A DNA stretch of 64,000 bases from Hymenobacter swuensis DY53 (GTDB lineage Bacteria; Bacteroidota; Bacteroidia; Cytophagales; Hymenobacteraceae): positions 3,038,001 through 3,102,000 of the forward strand of contig NZ_CP007145.1 in NCBI RefSeq assembly GCF_000576555.1, read 5' to 3'. Made by a program: the position numbers and the translations under genes. Positions 33,157-42,433 of the stretch are shown piece after piece. Every line of letters begins with the position of its first letter. Position 1 is the first letter of the stretch. The notes under the pieces are model-generated. The model ran no database searches, was not told where the DNA came from, and saw only the letters and a program-made list of their open reading frames with translations.

Positions 33157-36117
33157 GTGTTAAAGAACCGAGTACTTATTATTGCCTTACTTTTTCTTTC
33201 GATTTCATTCAGCAGCCGGGCGCAGGTGGGCCAGTGGCAACCGGCCAATGCCACCACTACCTACCCGCGCACGTTGCTAACGCCGGAGGCTCTGCCGGTG
33301 CTACGGGCTTCCCTGCTGACGCCGGGGCCGGCGGCCCTGTATCGCGGACTTTACGAGAACAGCCTGGGCGACCCACCAGCGGATAACACGTCGGCGAGTG
33401 GGCGGCGGGCCCGGGCTACGTTTGCCAAGAATGCTGCGTTTCTGCTGCTGGTGAACCGGCAGCCGTTGGCGGGCACGCTGGCGGAGTGGCCCGAGGCCGA
33501 GCGGCAGGCGTACCAGGCGCGGGCGGTGGCGGTGCTGGAAAGCCTGAACCCAGCCGTGGAGGTGTTTGCCAGCTTTGCTGGCACCACGTACACCGAGTGG
33601 CAGTGGCGCTCTAAGGAGCTGATTGACTACCTGGTGGCGTATGACCTATTGCGCGGGGCCGGCGTACCGGCCGCAAAGCTGGAGCCCGCCCGCACCCGGC
33701 TGCAGCAATTTGCCGGGAATTTATACCGGGAATCGAACCGGCCTTTTCTGGGCGTGTACTTTTTCCGGCAGATCAAGAACAACCACGCTCTGATGACGGC
33801 CGCAGCCCTGGGCATGGCCGCCGTGGTGCTCAACGACGCTACCAGCCCCGACGTCAATCAGCAGCCCGTTAACTGGATCAACGCTGGACTTTTCCACCTC
33901 GACAATGTGCTCTGGGAAGATGCCCAGCGGCAGTCGGACCCGACGACGGTGGCGGGCTATGCCGAGGGGCCGTATTACTTCAAATACGCCTTTTTGAACT
34001 GCCTGCCGTTTATTCGGGCGCTGGGCCAGTTTGCGCCGAAGGCCAGCTTCACCTGCTCCTACAACGGCCTCACGCGCATCATCCCGAACCCGTATTCCGA
34101 CCCGCGCTACGAGCGGCTCTATGAGTGGATGAGCGCCATTACTATGCCCGACGGCCGCTTTCCGGCTCTGGAAGACTCCTATGTGGACATGGGCATGCCG
34201 GAGCTGGCCCTCACCGGCCACGGCCGCTACGTGCAGCCGTTGCACCTCGCGCGCCTGGGCAGTAGTCAGCTTAACACCCTCACGGCCCAGCTCCGCGACG
34301 CCACCGTGGACATGCGCGCCGCCTACCTGGCCGCTTTGCCCACACCGACGCCCGTAACTCGCCCTACCCTCACCCACCTGCCGTCCAGTGGCAACCTCAT
34401 CTTTCGCTCCGGCTCCGATTCGCTGGCCACGTATTTCCATGTGTACGGCAAAAGCGGCGCGGCCCAGGCCAACTCCGGGGGCCACAACCAGGCCGATGCC
34501 ACCAGCTTTATGCTGCACGCCCGGGGGCAGTTGCTGGCCCTGGATGCCGGCTACCTGAGCTACGGCCGTCGCGCCGAAGTGGGCCAGGCCAACAACCACA
34601 ACCTGATTTTGGTAGACGGCAATGGCCCGGCCATCGGCACGGCCGGCAGCCCCAACGACGCGCCCGTGAGTCTGCCCACGGCCTTTGCCACGCCGGAGCT
34701 GGCATTCGGTGAGGCCCACACTACGTATCAGGGCGCTTCCATCATTCGCAAAACACTGTTTATTCGCAACCAGTACATACTATTGGCCGATTTTGTGGTG
34801 GCCCCGGTGCCGCACACCTATACCTGGCAGCTGCATGGCTACGGGCTGGAAGGCGGCACCAGCACTACCGGCACGTTTCAGGCGGCCTTTACCGATGAAG
34901 AAGCCAGCTGGGAGAAAAGCGGGGTGCAGTTGCGGGCCCACGTGACTACGCCGGGGCCGGCTCCCACCTTCGGGAAAGCTACCAACGCCCACGAACTGGC
35001 CTACAACACGCCGGAAAACCACACGACGCTGCTTGTACAATCGGCCGCCAGCACCCAGACGCAATTCCTGGCGGCGTTGGTGCCGGGCGAGGCCACGGCG
35101 GCTACGGCGAAGTTTACCACCCGCAGTACCGCCGCCACCGCCGCCCTCACAGCCACCAGTCATGGCTTCCAGGACGCCGCCTTCACCCAATCCGACACGC
35201 TGCTGACCACGGCTGCCGGCCTACCCGAAATCCTGGCGTCGGATGCCCGGCTCACCTTTTTATCGGTTGATTACACGGGGCAGCCGGCTCAGCTGTTTCT
35301 CGATCAGGGCACTCAGCTACACTATGGCCCAACGGTGCTGCTGCAAGCCAGCCGGCGGGCTACCATCAGCTGGCAGCGGGACACGCGCGGCGGCTACGTG
35401 GGCTACGCCGACCGGGCCACCACGCTGGTAGTACACCTGACTACCGCCCCCGGACCGGTGGCCGGGGCGGGCGTGCAGACATCTTCGTATAACTCAGCCA
35501 CGCAGCAGCTGACCATCAAGCTGGAAGCCGCTTCAGCCCTAACGGTACAGACGGCCGCCCAGCCGTTGCCCGTTACGCTGGTGAGCTTTGCGGGCCAGCG
35601 CAAACAAGCGGGCGTGGTGCTTAGCTGGCAGACGGCGGCGGAAATCAACAACCGAGGATTCGCACTCCAGCGCCGCAGCCCCACCGATACTGCCTTCCGC
35701 ACCATTGACTTCATGCCCGCCAAAGGCACCACGGCCGGCACCACTTCTTACACCTATACTGACCCCACGGCACCGACCGAAATGGTGTATTACCGGCTGC
35801 AACAACAGAATCTGGACGGCACCGTTGCCTACTCGGGCGTGGTGCCGGTGGCGGCAGCTCCGGCTGTAACCTCAGTTCTGCAGGCCGCCCCAGTACCTGC
35901 TCACGACTTGCTGCGCGTTACTGCTCCCGGTACTTTTCCGGCGGCCTCCGGGCTAGAGCTGCTGGATAGCCGGAGCCGCGTAGTGCTACGCCAGTCACTG
36001 CTGACGCAAACGGTGCTATCCACGGTGGCCCTGCCGACCGGGGTGTATTTCCTGCGGGCCGTTGATGCGGCCGGCTACCCACTGACCTCGCCCCTCCGGA
36101 TCCTGGTGGCACATTAG
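33157..36117 (+). CDS. T9SS-exported heparinase II/III-like polysaccharide lyase
   Basis: A 986-residue modular protein. After a Sec signal (LLFLSISFSSRAQ) comes an alpha/alpha-toroid domain (about 40-390), with the His/Tyr-rich region IKNNHALMTAAALGMAA and YAEGPYYFKYAF. A heparinase II/III-type beta domain follows (about 400-650: NSGGHNQADATSFMLHARGQ, LDAGYLSYG, ANNHNLILVDG). A fibronectin-like part (VTLVSFAGQRKQAGVVLSW) and a T9SS sorting domain (LPTGVYFLRAV) end it. It would cleave a uronic-acid-containing polysaccharide; which one is unknown. The start is GTG 33157, chosen because the signal peptide begins there. No LacI operator is near. Confidence 0.85.
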   Translation: MLKNRVLIIALLFLSISFSSRAQVGQWQPANATTTYPRTLLTPEALPVLRASLLTPGPAALYRGLYENSLGDPPADNTSASGRRARATFAKNAAFLLLVNRQPLAGTLAEWPEAERQAYQARAVAVLESLNPAVEVFASFAGTTYTEWQWRSKELIDYLVAYDLLRGAGVPAAKLEPARTRLQQFAGNLYRESNRPFLGVYFFRQIKNNHALMTAAALGMAAVVLNDATSPDVNQQPVNWINAGLFHLDNVLWEDAQRQSDPTTVAGYAEGPYYFKYAFLNCLPFIRALGQFAPKASFTCSYNGLTRIIPNPYSDPRYERLYEWMSAITMPDGRFPALEDSYVDMGMPELALTGHGRYVQPLHLARLGSSQLNTLTAQLRDATVDMRAAYLAALPTPTPVTRPTLTHLPSSGNLIFRSGSDSLATYFHVYGKSGAAQANSGGHNQADATSFMLHARGQLLALDAGYLSYGRRAEVGQANNHNLILVDGNGPAIGTAGSPNDAPVSLPTAFATPELAFGEAHTTYQGASIIRKTLFIRNQYILLADFVVAPVPHTYTWQLHGYGLEGGTSTTGTFQAAFTDEEASWEKSGVQLRAHVTTPGPAPTFGKATNAHELAYNTPENHTTLLVQSAASTQTQFLAALVPGEATAATAKFTTRSTAATAALTATSHGFQDAAFTQSDTLLTTAAGLPEILASDARLTFLSVDYTGQPAQLFLDQGTQLHYGPTVLLQASRRATISWQRDTRGGYVGYADRATTLVVHLTTAPGPVAGAGVQTSSYNSATQQLTIKLEAASALTVQTAAQPLPVTLVSFAGQRKQAGVVLSWQTAAEINNRGFALQRRSPTDTAFRTIDFMPAKGTTAGTTSYTYTDPTAPTEMVYYRLQQQNLDGTVAYSGVVPVAAAPAVTSVLQAAPVPAHDLLRVTAPGTFPAASGLELLDSRSRVVLRQSLLTQTVLSTVALPTGVYFLRAVDAAGYPLTSPLRILVAH

Positions 36118-36195
36118 CGGCGTTGAGGGCTTCGGTCCGCCGGTCCGGTTCTCGTATGCCGCTGGTATTACCTCGTGATATCAGCTGACGGCAAT

Positions 36196-36225
36196 CGGTC
36201 CGACTGCTTGCAGCCGCTGGACCGG
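36196..36225. repeat. REP-like GC-rich palindrome, copy 1
   Basis: CGGTCCGACTGCTTGCAGCC followed by GCTGGACCGG. The arms CGGTCC/GGACCG are perfect with an inner GC-rich palindrome. It lies just after the lyase gene; relatives are at 42392 and 59604. Confidence 0.7.
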
Positions 36226-36236
36226 TACGAAACCGT

Positions 36237-36548
36237 TTATTGCAGCAGCAGTTCCACTTCCAGCAATAGCGCCGTATTTTCCAGAATGTCGCGGAGTTGG
36301 GTCAGCTCTACCAATGAGAATACCAGGGCCAGCCGGAGGGCAGAAGTACGCAGGGCGATGCACCGCGCTTCCGGATCGTGGGTGCGTAGGCAGTGGTGCT
36401 GCCAGGTCTCGCCCACGGAACGGCGGAATTCCTGAAACTCCTCGGGCGTAGTAGCTAAGGCCACATTACCGAAACAGACATGCAGATGCCGGGTGCGCGG
36501 GCAGCGGGCGCAATACCCGAAATCGTTGTGATGAAAGAATTGAGCCAT
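36237..36548 (-). CDS. hypothetical Cys-rich small protein (DUF6686-like)
   Basis: A 103-residue protein with CARCPRTRHLHVCFGN near the N-terminus (CxxC plus a third Cys), then a helical second half rich in Leu (LALVFSLVELTQLRDILENT). It may be a small metal-binding protein; it resembles what I remember of DUF6686 proteins of Bacteroidota, but I cannot verify that. It has no signal peptide or membrane helix of sufficient length. It is isolated, with a REP-like element 12 nt beyond its stop. Confidence 0.62.
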   Translation of the reverse strand: MAQFFHHNDFGYCARCPRTRHLHVCFGNVALATTPEEFQEFRRSVGETWQHHCLRTHDPEARCIALRTSALRLALVFSLVELTQLRDILENTALLLEVELLLQ

Positions 36549-36763
36549 AAAACATACTGTTCAAAAGTGAGCAGGCAGCTGCAAGTATAATTATTTAGAA
36601 TTTGTATAAATAAAATTCAGCCATATTTCTTCTCCTACGTCAGTTGGCTAGGGCAGAAAGCCCATACTAGAGGATCTGTAATTTCTGGAGAGCGACGCGA
36701 CACGGAGCGCGGTTTCTGCGTAGAAGCCAACGACTAACCTGCTACCTGTCCGTTCGCGCTTCT

Positions 36764-39700
36764 ATGAAAATGCCTTTGTTCCGCCGTGTACTGGCCTTTT
36801 CTGTTGTGGGGCTGCTGCTGGCGGTGGTAACAGGAGGCTGGCTGCTGGGCACGCACTGGGGACGGCAGCAGTTGGAACACCTTATCCGGCAACGCCTGGC
36901 CCGTCAGTCGGACTTGGTGCTGGGGCCGATGAAAATAGATTTCTCGCTGTTGCGCGACTTCCCGCACCTCACGGCTTCGGTGCAGCATCTTTCCCTGACG
37001 GACACCTCTTACCAGCGCGCCGTGCCGGTCCTGCAGATCGGCCGGGCCGATGTGCGGCTGGAGTTGCGCCACATCTGGCGGGGTGAGTTCCGGGTCAGCC
37101 ACCTCACCATCCGGGATGCCGTGTTCCGACAGGTGACCGACTCACTGGGCCGCGACTGGGGCCTGCGCGGCAAAGGTCCGCGCCGGAGCCAGCCCAAAGC
37201 GCCCCCCGATTTCGACCTGGATTCTCTGCTGCTGCTGAACGTGCGGGTTATTGACCGCAACGAGCTTCATAACGGCGGTTTTTCAGCCTCCGTGCGCCAG
37301 GGCCGGCTGCGGGTGCAGGTGCAGGCTGGACAGGCAAACGTGTGGGGGCGGCTGAATGGGCAGCTGGTGTATCTGCGCAGCAGCCGGGGCAACCTGTTTG
37401 AGCAGGAACCCGTGGTGGCCCGTATCCGCTACCGCTATGATTTTCGGCGGCGGGAAGGCACGTTTGAGCGTACCCGCGCCACGCTCAACGGCGACACGGT
37501 GCTGGTAAATGGCACGCACCGTGGCGCCAGCCCTACGGAACTCCGTGGCACCCATCTTAACCTCACGTTTCAGGGCAATCAGCCGTTGCTGGAGATTCTG
37601 CATACGGCCTTACCGCCTGGGCTGGAGCGGTTTCTGCGTGGTGCCCGGAGCCCCAGTCACGCCCATATTCAGTATACCATCCGGGGCTTCAGCGGCCCTA
37701 CCACCCGACCACGCACGGTGCTACATTTTTCCATGCGCAACGCCCAGGTGCAGTGGGCCGATTCGGCGCGGCGGATTAAGCGCTGGGACGCCCGGGGTAC
37801 CTTCGACAACGGGCCGGGCCACACGCCTCGCACCACGTCGCTGCGGTTTGACCAGTGCCGGCTATACTCGGAAGCCGGCCAGCTGGATGCGGTGCTGTTG
37901 GTGCGCGATTTTACCCGCCCCCATTTGCGGGGTCACGTACGCGGGCGTACGGAGCTGCAGACGCTGGCGTCAGTGGTGGTACCCGATTTGTGGCGGGCGC
38001 GCCAGGGCCAGGCGGCACTGGATCTGGAGCTGAACGGAATTCTGCCAGCCATTCCGAACCGCACTACCCGCCGGGCGCTGCTGGCCGATACGCTGCTGCC
38101 GCCCATTTCCGCCCGGGGCACCGTACGCCTCGAGAATGCCACCTTTGATATTCCGAGCCGCCGGGCCCGCATGAGCAATCTGAACGTACAGGTGCGGCTG
38201 CAGGACAGCATCTGGCGGCTGGAAAACCTAGCGGGCCGGCTCAACGGCATGCGCGTACAGGCCAATGCTACCACCACCCATCTGCTGGCCTATTTCAGTG
38301 GGCAGCACTCCACTACGCGCGTAGAGGGCACTTTCGCGGTAGATGAAATTCAGTTGAATGAGTTGCGCCGCCTGCTGGCGGCTCCCAGCGGTGGGCGCAA
38401 AAAGCCGGCCCAGCCACGCCGGGCGGGCGAAACCCGCAACCAGGCCCTGGCCGCCCGCGCCCTTAATGTTCTGCCACCCGGCCTGCGGCTGAATGTGGCC
38501 CTGCGCTGCCAGCGGCTGGTGGTAGGTCACGATACACTCCGGCGCATGGCCGCCACGGTGCGCCACGACGGCCACAATGTGCAGCTCCGCGACCTGCACG
38601 TAGAAGTGTGGGGAGGGCAGCTCAGCGGGTTGGTCAGTTGGCCTACCGATACCCTAAACCTGCAGCCCATAGCGGCCCGCTTGGCAGTGCACTTCCCCGC
38701 CCTTAGCTACCAGCAGCTACTGGCCCGAATCACCCGCCCAAGTCGCCGGCCCACCAAGGCAGCGCCCGACCCAACGCTGCGTGACGTGCTGCTGGCGGCT
38801 AACAGCGACGTTACGGCCACCATTGACCGGCTGCAGCTGCCCGGCTCCGACGAGTTGACTCAGGTGCAGGTCCGGCTGAAAAAAAACGGGCCCGACTTTC
38901 AGATTCCGGCGTTTACGTTCCGGACGGGCATGGGTGGGGAAGGCCGCATCAGTGCCAGTGCGCGGCTGGCTGGCCGCCACCTCAGCCGCGCCCGTGCCGA
39001 CCTGGACCTTCGCTACGCCACGCTGGATGTGCAAGCGCTGCTGCAGCTGCTGGCGGCCCTGAGTACGGTACCGGAACAACCCACCGACAGCACCCGCAGC
39101 CGACCGCGCCGGGCAGCCGGCACGCCCTCCCCTTTTCTTGATGGCACCGTGACGGGGCAGGTTCGCGTAACGGCGGATGCGATGCACTACGGAGCCCTGC
39201 GCGGCCGGAATTTTCGGTTGACGAGCCGTCTGGAGACAGGCAGGGCACGGGTGGAAGAATGCTCGATGCAGGCTTTTGGCGGGCAGCTGCAGCTGAAGGG
39301 TATTCTGCAAACCGATTCGGGGGCGAACCATCACCCGTTGCACGCCCAGGTGCGGGTGCAGCAGGTGCAGCTGCCGGAGCTGTTCGCGCTGGCGCAGGAG
39401 TTGGGCTTCGATGTATTGGGACCGGAGAATATCCGGGGCACTATGCAGGCCGAAGCCGACGTGCGCACCGACCTCGATAACACCTTTTTGCCGCGCCTGG
39501 CCCAGACGCACGCATTCCTGCGCACCGATTTGCGTAACCTGGAGCTGCTGCAGGTGGAGGCGCTTATGCAGGCCCTGCGCATGTTCAGCGCCAAACGCAC
39601 CAGCCACCTGTTTTTCGAGCCGGTACAGCCGCGCTTTGTGCTGGAAGCGGGCAAAGTGCTCATTCCGGGCCTCAACCTGAGCAGCAACCTCACCGATATG

Positions 39701-40000
39701 CAGGTAACCGGCGAGTATGGTCTTGATGGCAGTGCGAACTTATACGTAGGCCTCAGCCCCCTGCAGGCCCTTCTGGGCAACAACAACAAGCGCATTGCCC
39801 GCATCAAGAGCGGTGAAGCTACCCGCCGCCCCAGCCGGGGACTGGTGTTCGTGAACCTGCGACGGATGCCGGGCACGCGCTACAAGGTACGCCTGTTCAA
39901 GAAACAGGAGCAGCGCCAGCTACAGCAGGAACTGCAGACCCGGTACCGGCAGCTCCTTCGCGTACAGCCCCTCGACACCACCTTTAGCCTGCTGCAATAA
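36764..40000 (+). CDS. AsmA-like envelope protein
   Basis: A 1078-residue protein of the AsmA/TamB-type superfamily, thought to help lipids move or membrane proteins assemble between inner and outer membranes. One N-terminal membrane anchor is seen (RRVLAFSVVGLLLAVVTGGW) followed by the AsmA N-terminal region DFSLLRDFPHLTASVQHLSL and repeated beta-strand blocks (IDRLQLPGSDELTQVQVRLK; LEVQALLQL-type strands). The C-terminal block DMQVTGEYGLDGSANLYVGL is the typical end of the family in Bacteroidota. The protein is Arg/Leu-rich. It is a single gene. Confidence 0.87.
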   Translation: MKMPLFRRVLAFSVVGLLLAVVTGGWLLGTHWGRQQLEHLIRQRLARQSDLVLGPMKIDFSLLRDFPHLTASVQHLSLTDTSYQRAVPVLQIGRADVRLELRHIWRGEFRVSHLTIRDAVFRQVTDSLGRDWGLRGKGPRRSQPKAPPDFDLDSLLLLNVRVIDRNELHNGGFSASVRQGRLRVQVQAGQANVWGRLNGQLVYLRSSRGNLFEQEPVVARIRYRYDFRRREGTFERTRATLNGDTVLVNGTHRGASPTELRGTHLNLTFQGNQPLLEILHTALPPGLERFLRGARSPSHAHIQYTIRGFSGPTTRPRTVLHFSMRNAQVQWADSARRIKRWDARGTFDNGPGHTPRTTSLRFDQCRLYSEAGQLDAVLLVRDFTRPHLRGHVRGRTELQTLASVVVPDLWRARQGQAALDLELNGILPAIPNRTTRRALLADTLLPPISARGTVRLENATFDIPSRRARMSNLNVQVRLQDSIWRLENLAGRLNGMRVQANATTTHLLAYFSGQHSTTRVEGTFAVDEIQLNELRRLLAAPSGGRKKPAQPRRAGETRNQALAARALNVLPPGLRLNVALRCQRLVVGHDTLRRMAATVRHDGHNVQLRDLHVEVWGGQLSGLVSWPTDTLNLQPIAARLAVHFPALSYQQLLARITRPSRRPTKAAPDPTLRDVLLAANSDVTATIDRLQLPGSDELTQVQVRLKKNGPDFQIPAFTFRTGMGGEGRISASARLAGRHLSRARADLDLRYATLDVQALLQLLAALSTVPEQPTDSTRSRPRRAAGTPSPFLDGTVTGQVRVTADAMHYGALRGRNFRLTSRLETGRARVEECSMQAFGGQLQLKGILQTDSGANHHPLHAQVRVQQVQLPELFALAQELGFDVLGPENIRGTMQAEADVRTDLDNTFLPRLAQTHAFLRTDLRNLELLQVEALMQALRMFSAKRTSHLFFEPVQPRFVLEAGKVLIPGLNLSSNLTDMQVTGEYGLDGSANLYVGLSPLQALLGNNNKRIARIKSGEATRRPSRGLVFVNLRRMPGTRYKVRLFKKQEQRQLQQELQTRYRQLLRVQPLDTTFSLLQ

Positions 40001-40083
40001 GCACCGGCCATTCGGCGGTGCAGCCCAATGGGCAGGAAGATGTGGCTCACAGTACTCCAGGTAGAACCGACAACGGAATTTAC

Positions 40084-41505
40084 TTACACGCGGCCCGGCA
40101 GCCCAACCCCGTGAATGGTACGAAACAGGCTGAGCGCATTCTCATCCGTAAGGCCCCCGATGTAATCGGTGAGAAGAATAATCTGCTCGTAGGGCGTAGC
40201 ACCCTGTTGCGGCCCGACGGCCCGAAACTCGGCCGGCAGCAACTGCAGCAGTTTGCGGGAGCGGGGGCTTTGCTGCGGGTCGAAGGTAGCGTGCAGAAAG
40301 GCATCGAGCAGGCCGGCCAGCACTTCAAAGCCCGCCGCCTCAATTTCGAGCACCGGGCGGCTTTCGTAGAGATGCTGCCGGGTTAGCCGGCCGATTTCCT
40401 GCAGCTGCGACCAGCAATCCAGCTGCTGCACCAATGGCTCGTCGGCGTGGCCGCGCAGCAGCGCAGGGGCGCGATCGGCGAACAGGCGGGCGGTTTGCTG
40501 CACCAGCCGATTGATGAGGCGGGCGCGTAGGTAACCCAATTCCTCGCGCCAGTCGCGCCACTCCACGGAGCCCCGGCGGTCGGGCGCATCGCCCAGCAGC
40601 TCCCGCAGTAAATCCAGTCCCTGCTGACACGGAATCAGTCCCAGCTTCAGGCCATCTTCCAGATCAATAATGCGGTAACAGATATCATCGGCGGCCTCTA
40701 CCAGAAAAGCCAGCGGATGCCGATGAAACGTGCCAACTTCCGCAGTATCACCCGTTTTAGGCAGTAGCCCCAACTCCTGCGCTACCGCGTGAAAACGTGG
40801 AGCTTCGGTTTGAAAGTAGCCGTATTTTTTCTCGCTCACGCCTCCTGTAAGCGTTGGTTCTGCCACCACGGAAGGCCGGGGATATTTTGAAAAAGCCCCC
40901 AGCGTGGCATAGGTCAGTCCCAGGCCGGCCGAGCTACTGCTGTGCGCCGCGTACGTGTGTGTAAGCGTGCGAAACCCGGCCGCGTTACCTTCAAACTGCT
41001 GCAAATCGGCGCGCTGGGCGGGCGTAAGCATGCGCACAAACGGCTCGGCGGCGGCACTGCGGAAATACGTGGAAATGGCATCCTCGCCCGAGTGCCCGAA
41101 AGGCGGGTTACCGATGTCGTGGACCAGGCAGGCGGCGGCCACAATGTCGCCGAAGTCACTATCCAGGTGCGGAAGCTGTACGGCGAGGCCTTCGGTTTCT
41201 TCGAGCAGCAGCCGGCCCCCGAGGCGGCCCAGGGAGCGGCCCACGCTGGCCGTTTCGAGGGCATGGGTGAGGCGCGTGTGCACGAAGTCAGTTTCGGGCA
41301 ACGGCATCACCTGGGTTTTACGCTGCAGCCGCCGGAAGGCCGAACTGAACACCACCCGGTCGTAATCCTGCACAAAGGCCCCGCGTACCGGCGGCGCATC
41401 CGTGACAACGTGGAGTTGGGGTTGCTCGGGGTAGCGGCGGCGGCTGAGCAGGCGCTGCCAACTCATGGGGGCGGGGGAATTCTCGTCGGGAGTGAGGTGG
41501 AGCAT
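40084..41505 (-). CDS. dgt: deoxyguanosinetriphosphate triphosphohydrolase
   Basis: A 473-residue HD-domain dNTPase that hydrolyses dGTP to deoxyguanosine and triphosphate, limiting dNTP pools. The N-terminus has VVFSSAFRRLQRKTQV and VHTRLTHALETASVGRSLG, with the first metal His; the HD pair is in AACLVHDIGNPPFGHSGEDA; further His/Asp are in EAADDICYRIIDLEDG. Candidate starts are 41544, 41505 and 41466; I take 41505 because a TTACCTTGC box lies 8 nt upstream of it. DUF1361 is 54 nt upstream in the same direction. Confidence 0.93.
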   Translation of the reverse strand: MLHLTPDENSPAPMSWQRLLSRRRYPEQPQLHVVTDAPPVRGAFVQDYDRVVFSSAFRRLQRKTQVMPLPETDFVHTRLTHALETASVGRSLGRLGGRLLLEETEGLAVQLPHLDSDFGDIVAAACLVHDIGNPPFGHSGEDAISTYFRSAAAEPFVRMLTPAQRADLQQFEGNAAGFRTLTHTYAAHSSSSAGLGLTYATLGAFSKYPRPSVVAEPTLTGGVSEKKYGYFQTEAPRFHAVAQELGLLPKTGDTAEVGTFHRHPLAFLVEAADDICYRIIDLEDGLKLGLIPCQQGLDLLRELLGDAPDRRGSVEWRDWREELGYLRARLINRLVQQTARLFADRAPALLRGHADEPLVQQLDCWSQLQEIGRLTRQHLYESRPVLEIEAAGFEVLAGLLDAFLHATFDPQQSPRSRKLLQLLPAEFRAVGPQQGATPYEQIILLTDYIGGLTDENALSLFRTIHGVGLPGRV

Positions 41506-41559
41506 AGGGCGGGCAAGGTAACAGGACCAGCGCATATACGCCACGTCTGGCGCAGCCGG

Positions 41560-42255
41560 TTACGCCTCTCCTCGCTCCTCTCCCAGCCGGCCCAGGAGGC
41601 GCACGGTGGCGTAGCCCAGCAGCAGAAACACGCCGTAGAGCAGCGTAACACCCCAGGTGCCCCGGTGCGCGGCCGGGTGCAGCAGCCGGCTCACGATATC
41701 ATAGAACAGCGTGACTGGGTTGGTGAGAATGTCCCAGCTGTTAAACCGCAGGAAGCGGCCCAGGTAAATACCGAAGCTGCTCAGCAGCAAGGCCACCGTG
41801 GCAAACGCCCAGCCCGCGCCCGCGCCCAGCCGGCGCGCTACCAGCTGTTGCATATCGGTAAGAGAAGCGTAGGCCAGCATCAGCCCGTTCCAGGCGCAGC
41901 TCAGAATCAGGGCCAGATCGTACCAGTAGGGCACGCCGACGCGGGGCTCGAGGTGAAACAGGTCGGTGAGGATGTAGGGCGCATTGGGGAAAAACAGCAG
42001 CCAGGCCGCCCCTACCGGCAGCAGTACCCGCGCCCGCAGCCGCCCCGCCGACAGCCCTAGCATGGTGCTCAGACCGAACGGAATCAGGGCCAAAAACAGG
42101 TTCCAGAGCAGAAAGACGAAGGAAATTTTGTGCGTCAGGAAAACCCGGAAGGTAATCAGCACCACGCTCAGCGTGAGCGACGCGCCCAGCACCAGCAGCA
42201 AGTTCAGGCGCTGGCGCAGTTGGGGCAGAGACAAGACAGCAACGGACATCGGCAT
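41560..42255 (-). CDS. DUF1361 multipass membrane protein
   Basis: A 231-residue inner-membrane protein with about six hydrophobic helices. The conserved DUF1361 stretch LLFFPNAPYILTDLFHLEPR lies near residue 85, followed by MLAYASLTDMQQLVARR and FGIYLGRFLRFNSWDI. The function is unknown. The frame opens with GTG at 42261; I take the ATG at 42255, which sits next to a TACTTGTG sequence resembling a promoter box. It is followed by dgt. Confidence 0.85.
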   Translation of the reverse strand: MPMSVAVLSLPQLRQRLNLLLVLGASLTLSVVLITFRVFLTHKISFVFLLWNLFLALIPFGLSTMLGLSAGRLRARVLLPVGAAWLLFFPNAPYILTDLFHLEPRVGVPYWYDLALILSCAWNGLMLAYASLTDMQQLVARRLGAGAGWAFATVALLLSSFGIYLGRFLRFNSWDILTNPVTLFYDIVSRLLHPAAHRGTWGVTLLYGVFLLLGYATVRLLGRLGEERGEA

Positions 42256-42391
42256 ACACACAAGTACGGAATTTTTAACCGCCGATGGTAACGTAAGGTT
42301 GCCGCGTTTGGTGTGTTCCGGTTAGCCACCAGTTGTCAGTTGTCGGGGGCTGCTGTTGTTATGTTGTCATTCAGACGGTCCCGAACGACGA

Positions 42392-42423
42392 CCGGCCCGA
42401 CGGCTTGCAGCCGCCGGACCGGG
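42392..42423. repeat. REP-like GC-rich palindrome, copy 2
   Basis: CCGGCCCGACGGCTTGCAGC followed by CGCCGGACCGGG, just after the TolC-like gene's stop; one base differs in the left arm from copy 3. Confidence 0.7.
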
Positions 42424-42433
42424 ACGTTCTCGT

